Positions 1-6,281 of a stretch of DNA of 6,737 nt are shown here, in pieces. The position numbers and the translations under genes were made by a program. The stretch is taken from positions 1,307-8,043 of the forward strand of contig NVVO01000031.1 of the NCBI GenBank assembly GCA_002733385.1, written 5' to 3'. The notes below the pieces were generated by a model. That model did no database searches and was not told the DNA's origin. It worked only from the letters and a program-made list of their open reading frames with translations. This DNA is from Robiginitomaculum sp. Its GTDB lineage: Bacteria > Pseudomonadota > Alphaproteobacteria > Caulobacterales > Maricaulaceae. The first letter of the stretch is position 1, and every line of letters begins with the position of its first letter.

Positions 1-5
1 TGTGC

Positions 6-99
6 ATACCTAGCTTGACTGGGTATCCAGTCTCTTAACCGAATATGTGTGCGCTTTGAACACTCTTTATTCGCTGGATACCCGATCGGGGTCGGGTAT
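6..99. repeat. REP-like bipartite palindrome (two mirrored hairpins)
   Basis: Two hairpins face each other. Hairpin 1 pairs 6-13 (atacctag) with 19-26 (ctgggtat), with one G-T wobble and a 5-nt loop, and is followed by ccag. Hairpin 2 pairs 78-85 (atacccga) perfectly with 92-99 (tcgggtat) around a 6-nt loop, and is preceded by ctgg. The inner segments gggtatccag (21-30) and ctggataccc (74-83) are exact reverse complements, so the whole unit is also an inverted repeat. No T-tract follows either stem, so it is not a typical intrinsic terminator. The architecture resembles dispersed alphaproteobacterial intergenic palindromes; that comparison is from memory. The unit may be clipped at the window start. 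Confidence 0.6.
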
Positions 100-140
100 G
101 AGCGGTGTATGGGGGGGGTTCAGGATTACGTTGACAACGC

Positions 141-230
141 CAGAACCAAACAGCAATCCCAACGTAGGCCATATTTGGGCTTAAAGTTCCGTAAACCCCA
201 GCGTAAATCGTCGAGTTCGTCGATCAAACG
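141..230 (-). pseudogene. Truncated DUF2799 C-terminal remnant
   Basis: This stretch aligns without gaps to 1073-1162, the 3' end of the intact DUF2799 gene plus 12 bases past its stop, with 71 of 90 bases identical by my count. Read on the minus strand it encodes RLIDELDDLRWGLRNF and then KPKYGLRWD, matching the intact tail at about 19 of 25 residues. The intact gene's stop codon (1085-1087) corresponds to a TGC cysteine codon here, and reading continues to a TAA at 126-128. There is no start codon and the rest of the gene is absent. Homology ends at position 230, immediately beyond the stop codon of the outer-membrane gene (232-234), and the frame is closed upstream by a TAG at 252-254. It is therefore a dead fragment of a paralogous or duplicated copy. 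The mostly conservative changes suggest that it diverged while still functional. Confidence 0.75.
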
Positions 231-231
231 A

Positions 232-906
232 TTAAAATTTACGGGTGATCCCTAAAGACACAGTCGGGTAATATTTATAATCTTCGATATCTTGCTCTAG
301 TGATGTGATTTCTTTTGCTAATTCTGTATTAAAAGCTGGGTTGTTACTGAGCGTCCCACCTACAGAATTCATATCTACTTCAGGGGAACCCGTAAACATA
401 ACGCCAAGCTTTGCGTTAAAGCTCCAATTGCCCTGTGCATTAGCGAACGAATCATAGCCAATACCCGCATAGGGCGCGAAATCTTTAAGATTTGCCCGGC
501 CAACCAGCGTGCCAATTTGTGCTGGTGTAAATAGAACATCACCGACATTTACACTCTGCGTAGGTGTCGCAAGCAAATCCAGGTATTTACTGCCGACATA
601 AGCACCGCCAGATATATTAAAGCCATTGCCAAATGGGTGCAAATTCACAAAACCACTAAAGTTGGATAATTTCAAATCCCCGGCGTAATCAATGCCGTCG
701 TAAGCTTCGTCTCTGCCAAACTTTAGATAACTATACCCACCTGAAACGGTTATATGAGAGGATAAGGCCGTTTTCACATGTGCGCCAACCCCGTCTGTTC
801 CGGCGGTAACACCAACACCTATTTCTCCGGCTGATGCTGTGCCAGCGGTTGAAAGCAACAGTGCTGAATAAAAAGCAAGTGTGAAAATTGAATGCTTGGA
901 TGTCAT
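232..906 (-). CDS. Outer-membrane beta-barrel protein, uncharacterised family
   Basis: A 224-residue protein with a clear Sec signal peptide: polar n-region, hydrophobic residues 8-20, and an AxA cleavage site with A24-S25-A26 before G27. The mature part is rich in glycine, aromatic residues and alternating hydrophobic/polar strands, and it ends in a terminal phenylalanine (GITRKF), as beta-barrel proteins recognised by the Bam machinery usually do. The order of segments (YDGIDYAGDLKLSNF, then NLHPFGNGFNISGGAY, then FAPYAGIGYD, then KLGVMFTGSPEVD, then YYPTVSLG) matches, as I recall it, a widespread proteobacterial family of unnamed outer-membrane proteins. Its ligand or function is unknown. 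The ATG at 904-906 has an AGGGG about 8 bases upstream, which supports the start. The gene lies downstream of, and in the same direction as, the DUF2799 lipoprotein gene, and its stop touches a decayed DUF2799 tail. I see no convincing promoter. Confidence 0.85.
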   Translation of the reverse strand: MTSKHSIFTLAFYSALLLSTAGTASAGEIGVGVTAGTDGVGAHVKTALSSHITVSGGYSYLKFGRDEAYDGIDYAGDLKLSNFSGFVNLHPFGNGFNISGGAYVGSKYLDLLATPTQSVNVGDVLFTPAQIGTLVGRANLKDFAPYAGIGYDSFANAQGNWSFNAKLGVMFTGSPEVDMNSVGGTLSNNPAFNTELAKEITSLEQDIEDYKYYPTVSLGITRKF

Positions 907-985
907 GATAGCGCCCCTATATAAGGTTAAGTTAAAAAATTAAGTTGATCGGGCATCACTACAACAGCCTTTACTAATAATTCAT

Positions 986-1035
986 GAACCGCCCTAAATC
1001 GCCCTGAACCGCCCTGTACCGGCCTGTACCGCCCC
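986..1035. repeat. Five-copy 10-bp tandem repeat upstream of barrel gene
   Basis: Five contiguous 10-base units occur: gaaccgccct, aaatcgccct, gaaccgccct, gtaccggcct and gtaccgcccc. Each imperfect copy differs from the first at two positions. The period of about one helical turn would put every unit on the same DNA face. The array lies 80-130 bases upstream of the barrel-protein start and downstream of the DUF2799 stop. It could be an operator-like array, a variable-number repeat, or chance expansion; the sequence does not decide which. Confidence 0.7.
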
Positions 1036-1084
1036 GGATTTTCCGGAGACTGTTTGCATCGCACTCGAGTACCAGAACCCAACC

Positions 1085-1663
1085 TCAATCCCAATGCAGA
1101 TCATATTTGCGTTTAAAAGCCCGCAAATTCCAGCGTAAATCTTCCAACTCGTCGATCAAACGCTTCTTTTTCTTGTGCAGTCTCTTTTTCTCGTCTGGCT
1201 CTATATCCGGGTTATCCAGACGGTATTTGACGTCTTGTAATTCGTCTTGCGTATTGACGATATCCGTCTCGTATCTTGCATAAGTACTGCGCAATTCATA
1301 TTCGTCGTAACCGGCATCATATCCGGCGCGAAAATCCGTAGCTAACGGCCCGCCGCACACCGTGTTATAACTGCTACCATTTTGGCCGCGTTCAAACCCG
1401 TTATCGTAAGTGCAATAATATGTCAGCCCGGTCTCGTAGCTTTGCAAATATGTCTGGCGATCAACTTCGGCCCCGTATTCCCCGCATGTCTGTACATAAT
1501 CGGCAATTTTGGCCCGCGATTTTCCCTTCACCCCGTCCTTATAGCCAATATCGGCCCAATTCCCGGCCTGGCATTCAGATTCGGATATGCTGGCGCAAGA
1601 TGCCAATGACAAGGCTAAGCCGCCCATACTAACCAGTATAAGCTTTTTGATAGATTTTCTCAT
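1085..1663 (-). CDS. DUF2799-family outer-membrane-type lipoprotein
   Basis: A 192-residue predicted lipoprotein. The N-terminus has basic residues (MRKSIKK), a hydrophobic core and a lipobox L-A-S-C with the acylated cysteine at position 23. Residues about 31-115 show the DUF2799 pattern: CQAGNWADIGYKDGVKG, then TCGEYG, then YLQSYETGLTYYC, then NGFERGQNGSSYNTVC. Regularly spaced glycines and cysteines suggest disulfides in the periplasm. Residues about 125-190 form a charged, heptad-like segment (YETDIVNTQDELQDVKYRL and onward through KKRLIDELEDL), probably a coiled coil. The function of the family is unknown. The start is supported by GAGG seven bases before the ATG. Its last 78 coding bases are duplicated as the remnant at 141-230. 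It is divergent from the patatin-like gene. Confidence 0.85.
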   Translation of the reverse strand: MRKSIKKLILVSMGGLALSLASCASISESECQAGNWADIGYKDGVKGKSRAKIADYVQTCGEYGAEVDRQTYLQSYETGLTYYCTYDNGFERGQNGSSYNTVCGGPLATDFRAGYDAGYDEYELRSTYARYETDIVNTQDELQDVKYRLDNPDIEPDEKKRLHKKKKRLIDELEDLRWNLRAFKRKYDLHWD

Positions 1664-1834
1664 AATCTGTCCTCATTTTATATTCTTCCGCAATATATAC
1701 AATACTCAGCTTGTAGCTAGTCTGAATTTTGTGTTGGCTGGCGTTCATAACGAGGCCCAATACAAAATGCCGCAGTTTTAGTATTGTCACTGCCCCCACT
1801 TGCCCTACAATACCCCCATGAAAGTTATACTAAA

Positions 1835-2839
1835 ATGAGATTAGGTACCAAATCCGGGGTTCACGACGAATATGACGCAACTGAGCGTAAACACCCCCCC
1901 ATCGGGCTGGCGCTGGGCGGCGGCGTAGCGCGGGGCTGGGCCCATATTGGTGCGATCAGAGCGCTGATCGAAGCGGGCATCCGGCCAGACATTGTGAGCG
2001 GCACCTCCATTGGTGCGCTTGTCGGCGCTGCCTATTTGGCCGGGAAATTGGACACCATAGAAGAATGGGCCCGCTCCCTGAACAAGCGCCGCCTGCTGTC
2101 CTATATGGATATTCGTTGGGGCGGGGCCGGATTGATACGCGGCGAACGTCTGGCCAAAGTGCTCAACCATTATCTCGGTGACGTCAAAATCGAAGACATG
2201 GATAGAAAATTTGCCGCCGTCGCTTGCGACTTGCGCACGGGGTACGAAGTCTGGCTACAAAACGGGCCTCTCGTTCCGGCCTTGCGCGCCTCCTACGCCT
2301 TGCCCGGCGCGTTTGAACCGGTTTTGCTGGATGGTCGTTATATGATCGACGGTGCGCTGGTTAATCCGGTGCCCGTGTCCACGTGCCGCGCGCTCGGCGC
2401 ACATATTGTGATAGCGGTTAGCCTCAACGGTGACGCATTTGGCCCCATAGGCTCCTCACATGATATGCATTTCGACGACGATGAACAAGACGGCATGGAT
2501 CCGTTTGAGCTGGCCGGACAATCGATCAACAAACTCCGCCCCGACCGACTGCTGCTCAAAAGCTTGCTCGGGGGCACTAAATCAGACGGTAAATTGAAAC
2601 TGGGTTCAGTGATGATGGGGACGCTTAATATTGTCATGGACAGGATTGCCCGCTCAAGGCTGGCTGGTGACCCGCCGGACGTGTTCGTCGCCCCGCGCAT
2701 CGGCCACATAGGCATGACAGAATTTTCCCGCGCCGACGAGCTAATTGAACGCGGCTACCGCGCCATGCAACACGAAATCCCGCTGATTCAGAGCGTGATT
2801 GAGGTCTTGGGACAAATGCCGGGCCGGGAAGCGGATTAA
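1835..2839 (+). CDS. Patatin-like phospholipase (RssA/NTE-type serine hydrolase)
   Basis: This is a lipid acyl hydrolase of the patatin fold, using a Ser-Asp dyad, expected at or near the cytoplasmic membrane; the physiological substrate is unknown. From the ATG at 1835 the protein is 334 residues, close to RssA-type proteins. The glycine-rich oxyanion segment GGGVARG is at about residues 28-34. The nucleophile elbow GTSIG has its serine at about residue 58, followed by ALVGAAYLAG. A conserved LRASYALPGAFEPV block precedes the DGA motif (MIDGALVNPVPV), whose aspartate at about residue 172 completes the dyad. All key residues are present, so it should be active. An in-frame TTG at 1784 would add 17 residues before the conserved core; neither start has a strong ribosome site, and I prefer the ATG. 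A tiny frame at 1818-1838 overlaps this start as ATGA. The gene is divergent from the DUF2799 gene and convergent with the secreted-protein gene. GC is about 60% in a sampled line, well above the next gene. Confidence 0.9.
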   Translation: MRLGTKSGVHDEYDATERKHPPIGLALGGGVARGWAHIGAIRALIEAGIRPDIVSGTSIGALVGAAYLAGKLDTIEEWARSLNKRRLLSYMDIRWGGAGLIRGERLAKVLNHYLGDVKIEDMDRKFAAVACDLRTGYEVWLQNGPLVPALRASYALPGAFEPVLLDGRYMIDGALVNPVPVSTCRALGAHIVIAVSLNGDAFGPIGSSHDMHFDDDEQDGMDPFELAGQSINKLRPDRLLLKSLLGGTKSDGKLKLGSVMMGTLNIVMDRIARSRLAGDPPDVFVAPRIGHIGMTEFSRADELIERGYRAMQHEIPLIQSVIEVLGQMPGREAD

Positions 2840-2889
2840 CGGTTTAACACGCTTACCGCTTAGAGGCCGGGGCGGACGTTAGAAAAGCC

Positions 2890-3910
2890 GTTTGTGAAAG
2901 TTTATTCTTCCCAATTAACAAAAATCTCGTAAGTTTCTTTCTGAACTATATCTGAGCTTTTTACCAGTATTGAATATGTCATCTTGGTAACCCAACCTGT
3001 CGACATGTCCACCATGCAATCAGCACTGTCTAAACGGTCAATTACAAGTTCATCAATATCTTTTTGGGATGGCGGCATGTCAGGAGCTAATTTTTCCAGT
3101 GATTGTATTGCCAGTTGTTTAACGCTCTCTGCATCAAATTGGGATCGGTATTCCAGCTTAGCTATATTATTTTCTATATCTAATGAGGTGAGTTTATATG
3201 ACACATTTGCTACTAACACCCCTTCACCGAAAGGGCTTGGAGATTCTACTAAAAAATTATTGGCTTCATCAACAATAAAATTAGTCTCTTGGCAAATTGA
3301 CATAAATGAAGGCACTTTAAATAACACTTGAGCCAAAGTTTCTTCATCCATACTCTCAAAAAAACTTATGACTTGGTCAACTATTTGTGTATCAGCTTTG
3401 ACGAATGCGGCGCTATTGGGCAATTGCGCGATCAATTTTTCTTTGTCTTGCAGTTTAATTGGCCCACCATCTGTACCTGCTAAAAAGTAAATAGGCACAC
3501 CTATGAACATGCTACCAGCCTGTGGACTGGTTTCATCAATCAACAAATCCCCAAGCTGAACTGATTTAGTTGTCCACGAAGCTACAAAACCATCTTCGCC
3601 TGTATTTCTAATCTCAAACGACGCTGTAATTTTCGCTTTATTACCTCGGCCATTTTTCAGCTTTTCGTGAGTATAGGTTATTTCCGCTTTACTGCTGGGT
3701 AGAGCCCTCAAAGGAATATTTACTGGTTCATTGGTGATTTCTTGAGCTTGTGAGTAATTGCTTAAAATCCCCACTAAGAAAAATGAACACAATAGTATTC
3801 CAGCGGTAATGTTAAGTAGATTTCTCATATCCGATTTAATGGCGAAATAACCAAAGTTTGTCAAATAGAACCAATTGCATAAAGTCCGCTTAAGAGAAAA
3901 TTTCACAAAC
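2890..3910. repeat. Short inverted repeat bracketing the AT-rich gene
   Basis: The 10-base sequence gtttgtgaaa at 2890-2899 is the exact reverse complement of tttcacaaac at 3901-3910. With one mismatch the match extends inward to 14 bases (2890-2903 and 3897-3910). The arms lie at the two ends of the unrecognised AT-rich reading frame. No target-site duplication is evident outside the arms, so this may be chance; it is recorded because of its position. Confidence 0.35.
2902..3828 (-). CDS. Hypothetical secreted protein, AT-rich gene
   Basis: I do not recognise this protein. From the ATG at 3828 it has 308 residues with an N-terminal signal peptide: MRNLLN, a hydrophobic stretch of about 18 residues, and cleavage after SQA before QE. 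The mature protein has long beta-like segments and only two cysteines (about residues 179 and 271), which could form a disulfide. The C-terminal region contains DCMVDMSTGWVTK and ends in an alternating strand. A polar helical stretch lies around 230-265 (ESVKQLAIQSLEKLAPD). A GTG at 3906 could add 26 residues and would begin 23 bases after the mrp stop, but the extension would bury the signal peptide; neither start has a clear ribosome site. Sampled lines have 33-42% GC, far below the patatin gene, and a near-perfect 14-bp inverted repeat brackets the frame. Both hint at a later acquisition. It could be an uncharacterised periplasmic beta protein of the DUF6263 sort, but that is only an impression. 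Confidence 0.75.
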   Translation of the reverse strand: MRNLLNITAGILLCSFFLVGILSNYSQAQEITNEPVNIPLRALPSSKAEITYTHEKLKNGRGNKAKITASFEIRNTGEDGFVASWTTKSVQLGDLLIDETSPQAGSMFIGVPIYFLAGTDGGPIKLQDKEKLIAQLPNSAAFVKADTQIVDQVISFFESMDEETLAQVLFKVPSFMSICQETNFIVDEANNFLVESPSPFGEGVLVANVSYKLTSLDIENNIAKLEYRSQFDAESVKQLAIQSLEKLAPDMPPSQKDIDELVIDRLDSADCMVDMSTGWVTKMTYSILVKSSDIVQKETYEIFVNWEE

Positions 3911-3929
3911 CCTACACCTTACCTGACCT

Positions 3930-5054
3930 TCACCCCATCAAACCCTTTTTTAATTCTCGGGCGATATCCATATACCTTTTCGCATGTTCACCGTCTGGCT
4001 GGGCAATCACAATCGGGGTGCCGTCGTCTGCATGGGTTCTGATATCCAGATGCAGGGGGATTTCGCCTAGGAACGGGATGTCTTTTTCTGCCGCCGTTTC
4101 CTTGGCGCCGCCGTGGCCGAATATGTCGGTGCTTTCACCACAACTTGGACAAATAAATGTGCTCATATTTTCGATCATGCCCAGGATAGGCGTTTCGGTT
4201 TTGATGAACATATCGTAAGCCTTGCGGGCGTCGATAAGCGCTATGTCTTGGGGAGTCGAGACGATAATGACGCCAGTCAAGGGAACCGTTTGCACCAGAG
4301 TTAATTGCGCGTCGCCTGTGCCGGGCGGTAAATCAACGATCAACACATCCAAATCGCCGTCCTCCGTCCAGGCCACACCGTTCAGGAGCTGTTGCACCGC
4401 ACCGATGACCATAGGGCCGCGCCAGACCGTTGCGCGGCCTTCGGGCACCAGATACCCCATAGACATGGCTTTCATACCGTGGCGGGTGACAGGGCGGATC
4501 ATGTCTTCGGCGGTAAATTCCGGCTTGGCCCCCTCCCCCAACATGCGTTGCACACTAGGCCCGTAAATATCACAATCAAACACGCCGACCTTCCAACCCA
4601 GGGCCGAAAATGCGGCGGCCAGATTGATCGAGGTGGTGGATTTCCCGACCCCGCCCTTGCCGGACGCCACCGCAATAATGCGTTTGATACCCTCAATGGG
4701 TTCAGGCGTAGGCGGTGGACGCTTGCCGTGGCCGAAACCCGTTTTTTTTGGTGCCTGATTTTGTGTGCTGGTTTTTGGCGCAGCCGCACCGTTGGCAGCG
4801 GAAGAATGGGCCGTCATAACGGTACGCACGGATTTAACCCCGGACAATTTGCCAACCGCCTCATCGCATTTCTTGCGCACGCCCTCCATAATGCCGGCAG
4901 TGCCCTGGTCAATTTGCAAGGTGACAAACACCTCGCCGTCCTTAACGGAAACATCGCTTATGGCTCCGGCGGTGACAACACTGGTGCCGGTTTTGGGATG
5001 GATCACCGTTTCCAGCGCATCCATGACTTTTTTCTTTGAGAGTTTTTTAAACAT
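3930..5054 (-). CDS. mrp: Mrp/ApbC-family Fe-S cluster carrier ATPase
   Basis: A 374-residue cytoplasmic P-loop protein of the Mrp/NBP35 family, which binds [4Fe-4S] clusters and delivers them to apo-enzymes with ATP hydrolysis. Residues about 5-82 form the DUF59 (MIP18-like) domain, followed by a low-complexity Ala/Pro/Lys linker (about 85-120). The deviant Walker A SGKGGVGKST is at 131-140 with signature lysine 133. The DCDIYGPS switch is at 160-167 and the Walker B/switch II motif VDLPPGTGD is at 240-248. The family-defining CxxC is present as C302-P-S-C305, so it should dimerise and hold a bridging cluster. Length and domain order are normal and nothing is missing. The ATG follows the anchor-subunit stop by 9 bases on the same strand, which implies co-transcription and probably translational coupling, since no strong separate ribosome site is visible. 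The neighbouring genes suggest that it may serve cluster insertion into the oxidoreductase. Confidence 0.93.
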   Translation of the reverse strand: MFKKLSKKKVMDALETVIHPKTGTSVVTAGAISDVSVKDGEVFVTLQIDQGTAGIMEGVRKKCDEAVGKLSGVKSVRTVMTAHSSAANGAAAPKTSTQNQAPKKTGFGHGKRPPPTPEPIEGIKRIIAVASGKGGVGKSTTSINLAAAFSALGWKVGVFDCDIYGPSVQRMLGEGAKPEFTAEDMIRPVTRHGMKAMSMGYLVPEGRATVWRGPMVIGAVQQLLNGVAWTEDGDLDVLIVDLPPGTGDAQLTLVQTVPLTGVIIVSTPQDIALIDARKAYDMFIKTETPILGMIENMSTFICPSCGESTDIFGHGGAKETAAEKDIPFLGEIPLHLDIRTHADDGTPIVIAQPDGEHAKRYMDIARELKKGLMG

Positions 5055-5063
5055 AGAAAGTTT

Positions 5064-6026
5064 CTATACCTTTGTTTCGCCGTAGTACAGAGTTACTACA
5101 TGTTTGGCCTCGGCAAAAAACAGCCAGCGTTCAAACACCAGACCGAGCAAGCAAGAGAGAGCGGCAATTCCGACGATTGTTTTTGTGCCCAATTCACGGA
5201 TATCCATATAGTGTGCTACAAGCCCGATAAGAAAAAACGGCAAAACAAACCCCAATATAATCGCAATCCACCGTAGTTTTGCGGCATGTTTACGGGCGAT
5301 TTTAAAGCCCATTTCCTTGAGCAAATAATTGTCTGCACTATGAGGACTAGCGGCCTGTGTGACCTTGCCAAACCTGCCAAGTCCTGTTGCACTTTCGGCG
5401 GTGCTGACAATTTTTTCTGAATGAATGTGCCGCCAGTACAAAGTTTTGACACCTAATCCGAGAACGAGCAAAACGCCTAAGGGTAGCCATAAATAAAGTG
5501 CCGCCTCAATGAGACCGTAAAAACTGACAATAGCCATGGCCAGCACGACGCCGCTCATCAAGGACAAAACCAAATAACCAACTTTCGTCCAGATATTATG
5601 CCAGGCGGGAATGGCTTTCAGGCTGGCGTATATCATCGATGTCGTGAACACAGTTATCATGGCCATGCCCGCACCAATCAAACCAATAACCCCGGACAGT
5701 CCTGTATTTTGCCCCAAAAACACCCAATAAACCCCAAATATCCCCATAGGAATAAAGGTCAAAATCGCCATAACGCCTTCGCGGGACAACCAGCTTGAGC
5801 GCCATTGGGACAAGGCCCGCCAGGCCCGTTCAGGACGGCCCAAATGTCCGGTGGACGATATAAGCCCGGTGACGATCAGCCCAAAAGAGACAGCCAACAT
5901 CACGAACCCCATGATTTTATCGGCAGGCAAAATCCCAAGAAAAGCCAATAAAGCCAGCCAGAAAAACAGGCCATAACCTGCGCCAGTAGCGACGGTGAAA
6001 TATATGACGGATTTAGCAGGGTGCAT
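5064..6026 (-). CDS. DmsC/SoeC-type molybdoenzyme membrane anchor subunit
   Basis: A 320-residue integral inner-membrane protein of the DmsC family (DMSO reductase anchor, Pfam DmsC type). It holds a molybdoenzyme's catalytic and ferredoxin subunits at the membrane and exchanges electrons with quinol/quinone. I count about eight hydrophobic helices near residues 5-31, 37-58, 84-104, 110-133, 148-170, 172-195, 252-272 and 281-303. Family signatures are the start MHPAKSVIYFT, the loop TGHLGRPERAWRALS (59-73) and the tail ERWLFFAEAKHVVTLYYG. The reading frame is open to 6134, but the ATG at 6024-6026 is the right start: the family begins with MHPA, AGGAAG lies about 6 bases upstream, and the extra 36 codons fall in a repeat element. 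The ferredoxin subunit gene lies upstream and mrp downstream. The enzyme could be a DMSO/polysulfide-type reductase or a SoeABC sulfite dehydrogenase; I lean to the latter. Confidence 0.9.
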   Translation of the reverse strand: MHPAKSVIYFTVATGAGYGLFFWLALLAFLGILPADKIMGFVMLAVSFGLIVTGLISSTGHLGRPERAWRALSQWRSSWLSREGVMAILTFIPMGIFGVYWVFLGQNTGLSGVIGLIGAGMAMITVFTTSMIYASLKAIPAWHNIWTKVGYLVLSLMSGVVLAMAIVSFYGLIEAALYLWLPLGVLLVLGLGVKTLYWRHIHSEKIVSTAESATGLGRFGKVTQAASPHSADNYLLKEMGFKIARKHAAKLRWIAIILGFVLPFFLIGLVAHYMDIRELGTKTIVGIAALSCLLGLVFERWLFFAEAKHVVTLYYGETKV

Positions 6027-6058
6027 GGGTACTTCCTGACGAAAATTTGTGATGATCT

Positions 6059-6232
6059 TCCTTCCTCCGTTTTTTACGGGGGAAGTGGGCGCCTCTTGGC
6101 GCTCGATGGGGGGAACAACTCCAGCCGGACGCAAGACGCAAGATTGCCCCCCATCCCCCCTTCGGGGTACTCATTCGCGTCACGGGGCATTTGCCCCGCT
6201 TTAGCTCAAACCCGTAAAAAACGGAGGAAGGA
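6059..6232. mobile_element. MITE-like structured element with 22-bp terminal inverted repeats
   Basis: The 22 bases at 6059-6080 are the exact reverse complement of 6211-6232 (core cttcctccgttttttacggg, 6061-6080). Nested inside are further inverted repeats: gatgggggg at 6105-6113 with ccccccatc at 6147-6155, gcgcc/ggcgc at 6089-6093/6098-6102 with a 4-nt loop, and cggggc/gccccg at 6183-6188/6193-6198. The left arm can also fold alone, pairing 6061-6070 with 6076-6085 around a T5 loop. There is no credible coding capacity. It fills most of the gap between the ferredoxin and anchor genes. No clear target-site duplication is seen, so mobility is inferred from structure alone. Transcribed, it would form a long stem in the operon mRNA. 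Confidence 0.6.
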
Positions 6233-6251
6233 GAGGAAGGAGAGGAAGGGA
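6225..6251. repeat. 9-bp purine tandem repeat, about three copies
   Basis: The unit aggaaggag occurs at 6225-6233 and 6234-6242, with a third imperfect copy, aggaaggga, at 6243-6251. It overlaps the outer edge of the right terminal inverted repeat of the MITE-like element, so it may have expanded from that end. It lies just downstream of the ferredoxin-subunit stop. On the coding (minus) strand it is a pyrimidine tract. Confidence 0.6.
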
Positions 6252-6281
6252 TATGCTTTTTATTTCTCACCACACCACCCC

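Noticed and set aside
111..118. Run of eight G as a phase-variation tract
   Set aside because: It is not inside or just upstream of any gene I can support, so slippage would have no evident target.
49..255. 68-residue plus-strand open frame
   Set aside because: It lies over the REP-like palindrome, the G8 tract and the antisense of the DUF2799 remnant, and its product is low-complexity and basic with no ribosome site.
1034..1046. Hairpin ccgga/tccgg as an intrinsic terminator for the DUF2799 gene
   Set aside because: The stem is only 5 bp with a 3-nt loop and no T-tract on either strand.
1664..1834. Divergent promoters between the DUF2799 and patatin genes
   Set aside because: Several AT-rich hexamers such as TATAAA and TATATT occur, but none pairs with a good -35 box at the right spacing, so no promoter is claimed.
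2840..2901. Bidirectional terminator between the convergent patatin and secreted-protein genes
   Set aside because: I found no stem longer than about 4 bp and no T-run in the expected place.
4392..5039. 215-residue plus-strand open frame
   Set aside because: It is antisense to mrp, whose motifs are complete; the product is His/Arg-rich with no recognisable domain, typical of a shadow frame.
6027..6134. 36-residue N-terminal extension of the anchor subunit
   Set aside because: It runs into the repeat element. The family start MHPA and a good Shine-Dalgarno sequence support the ATG at 6024-6026.
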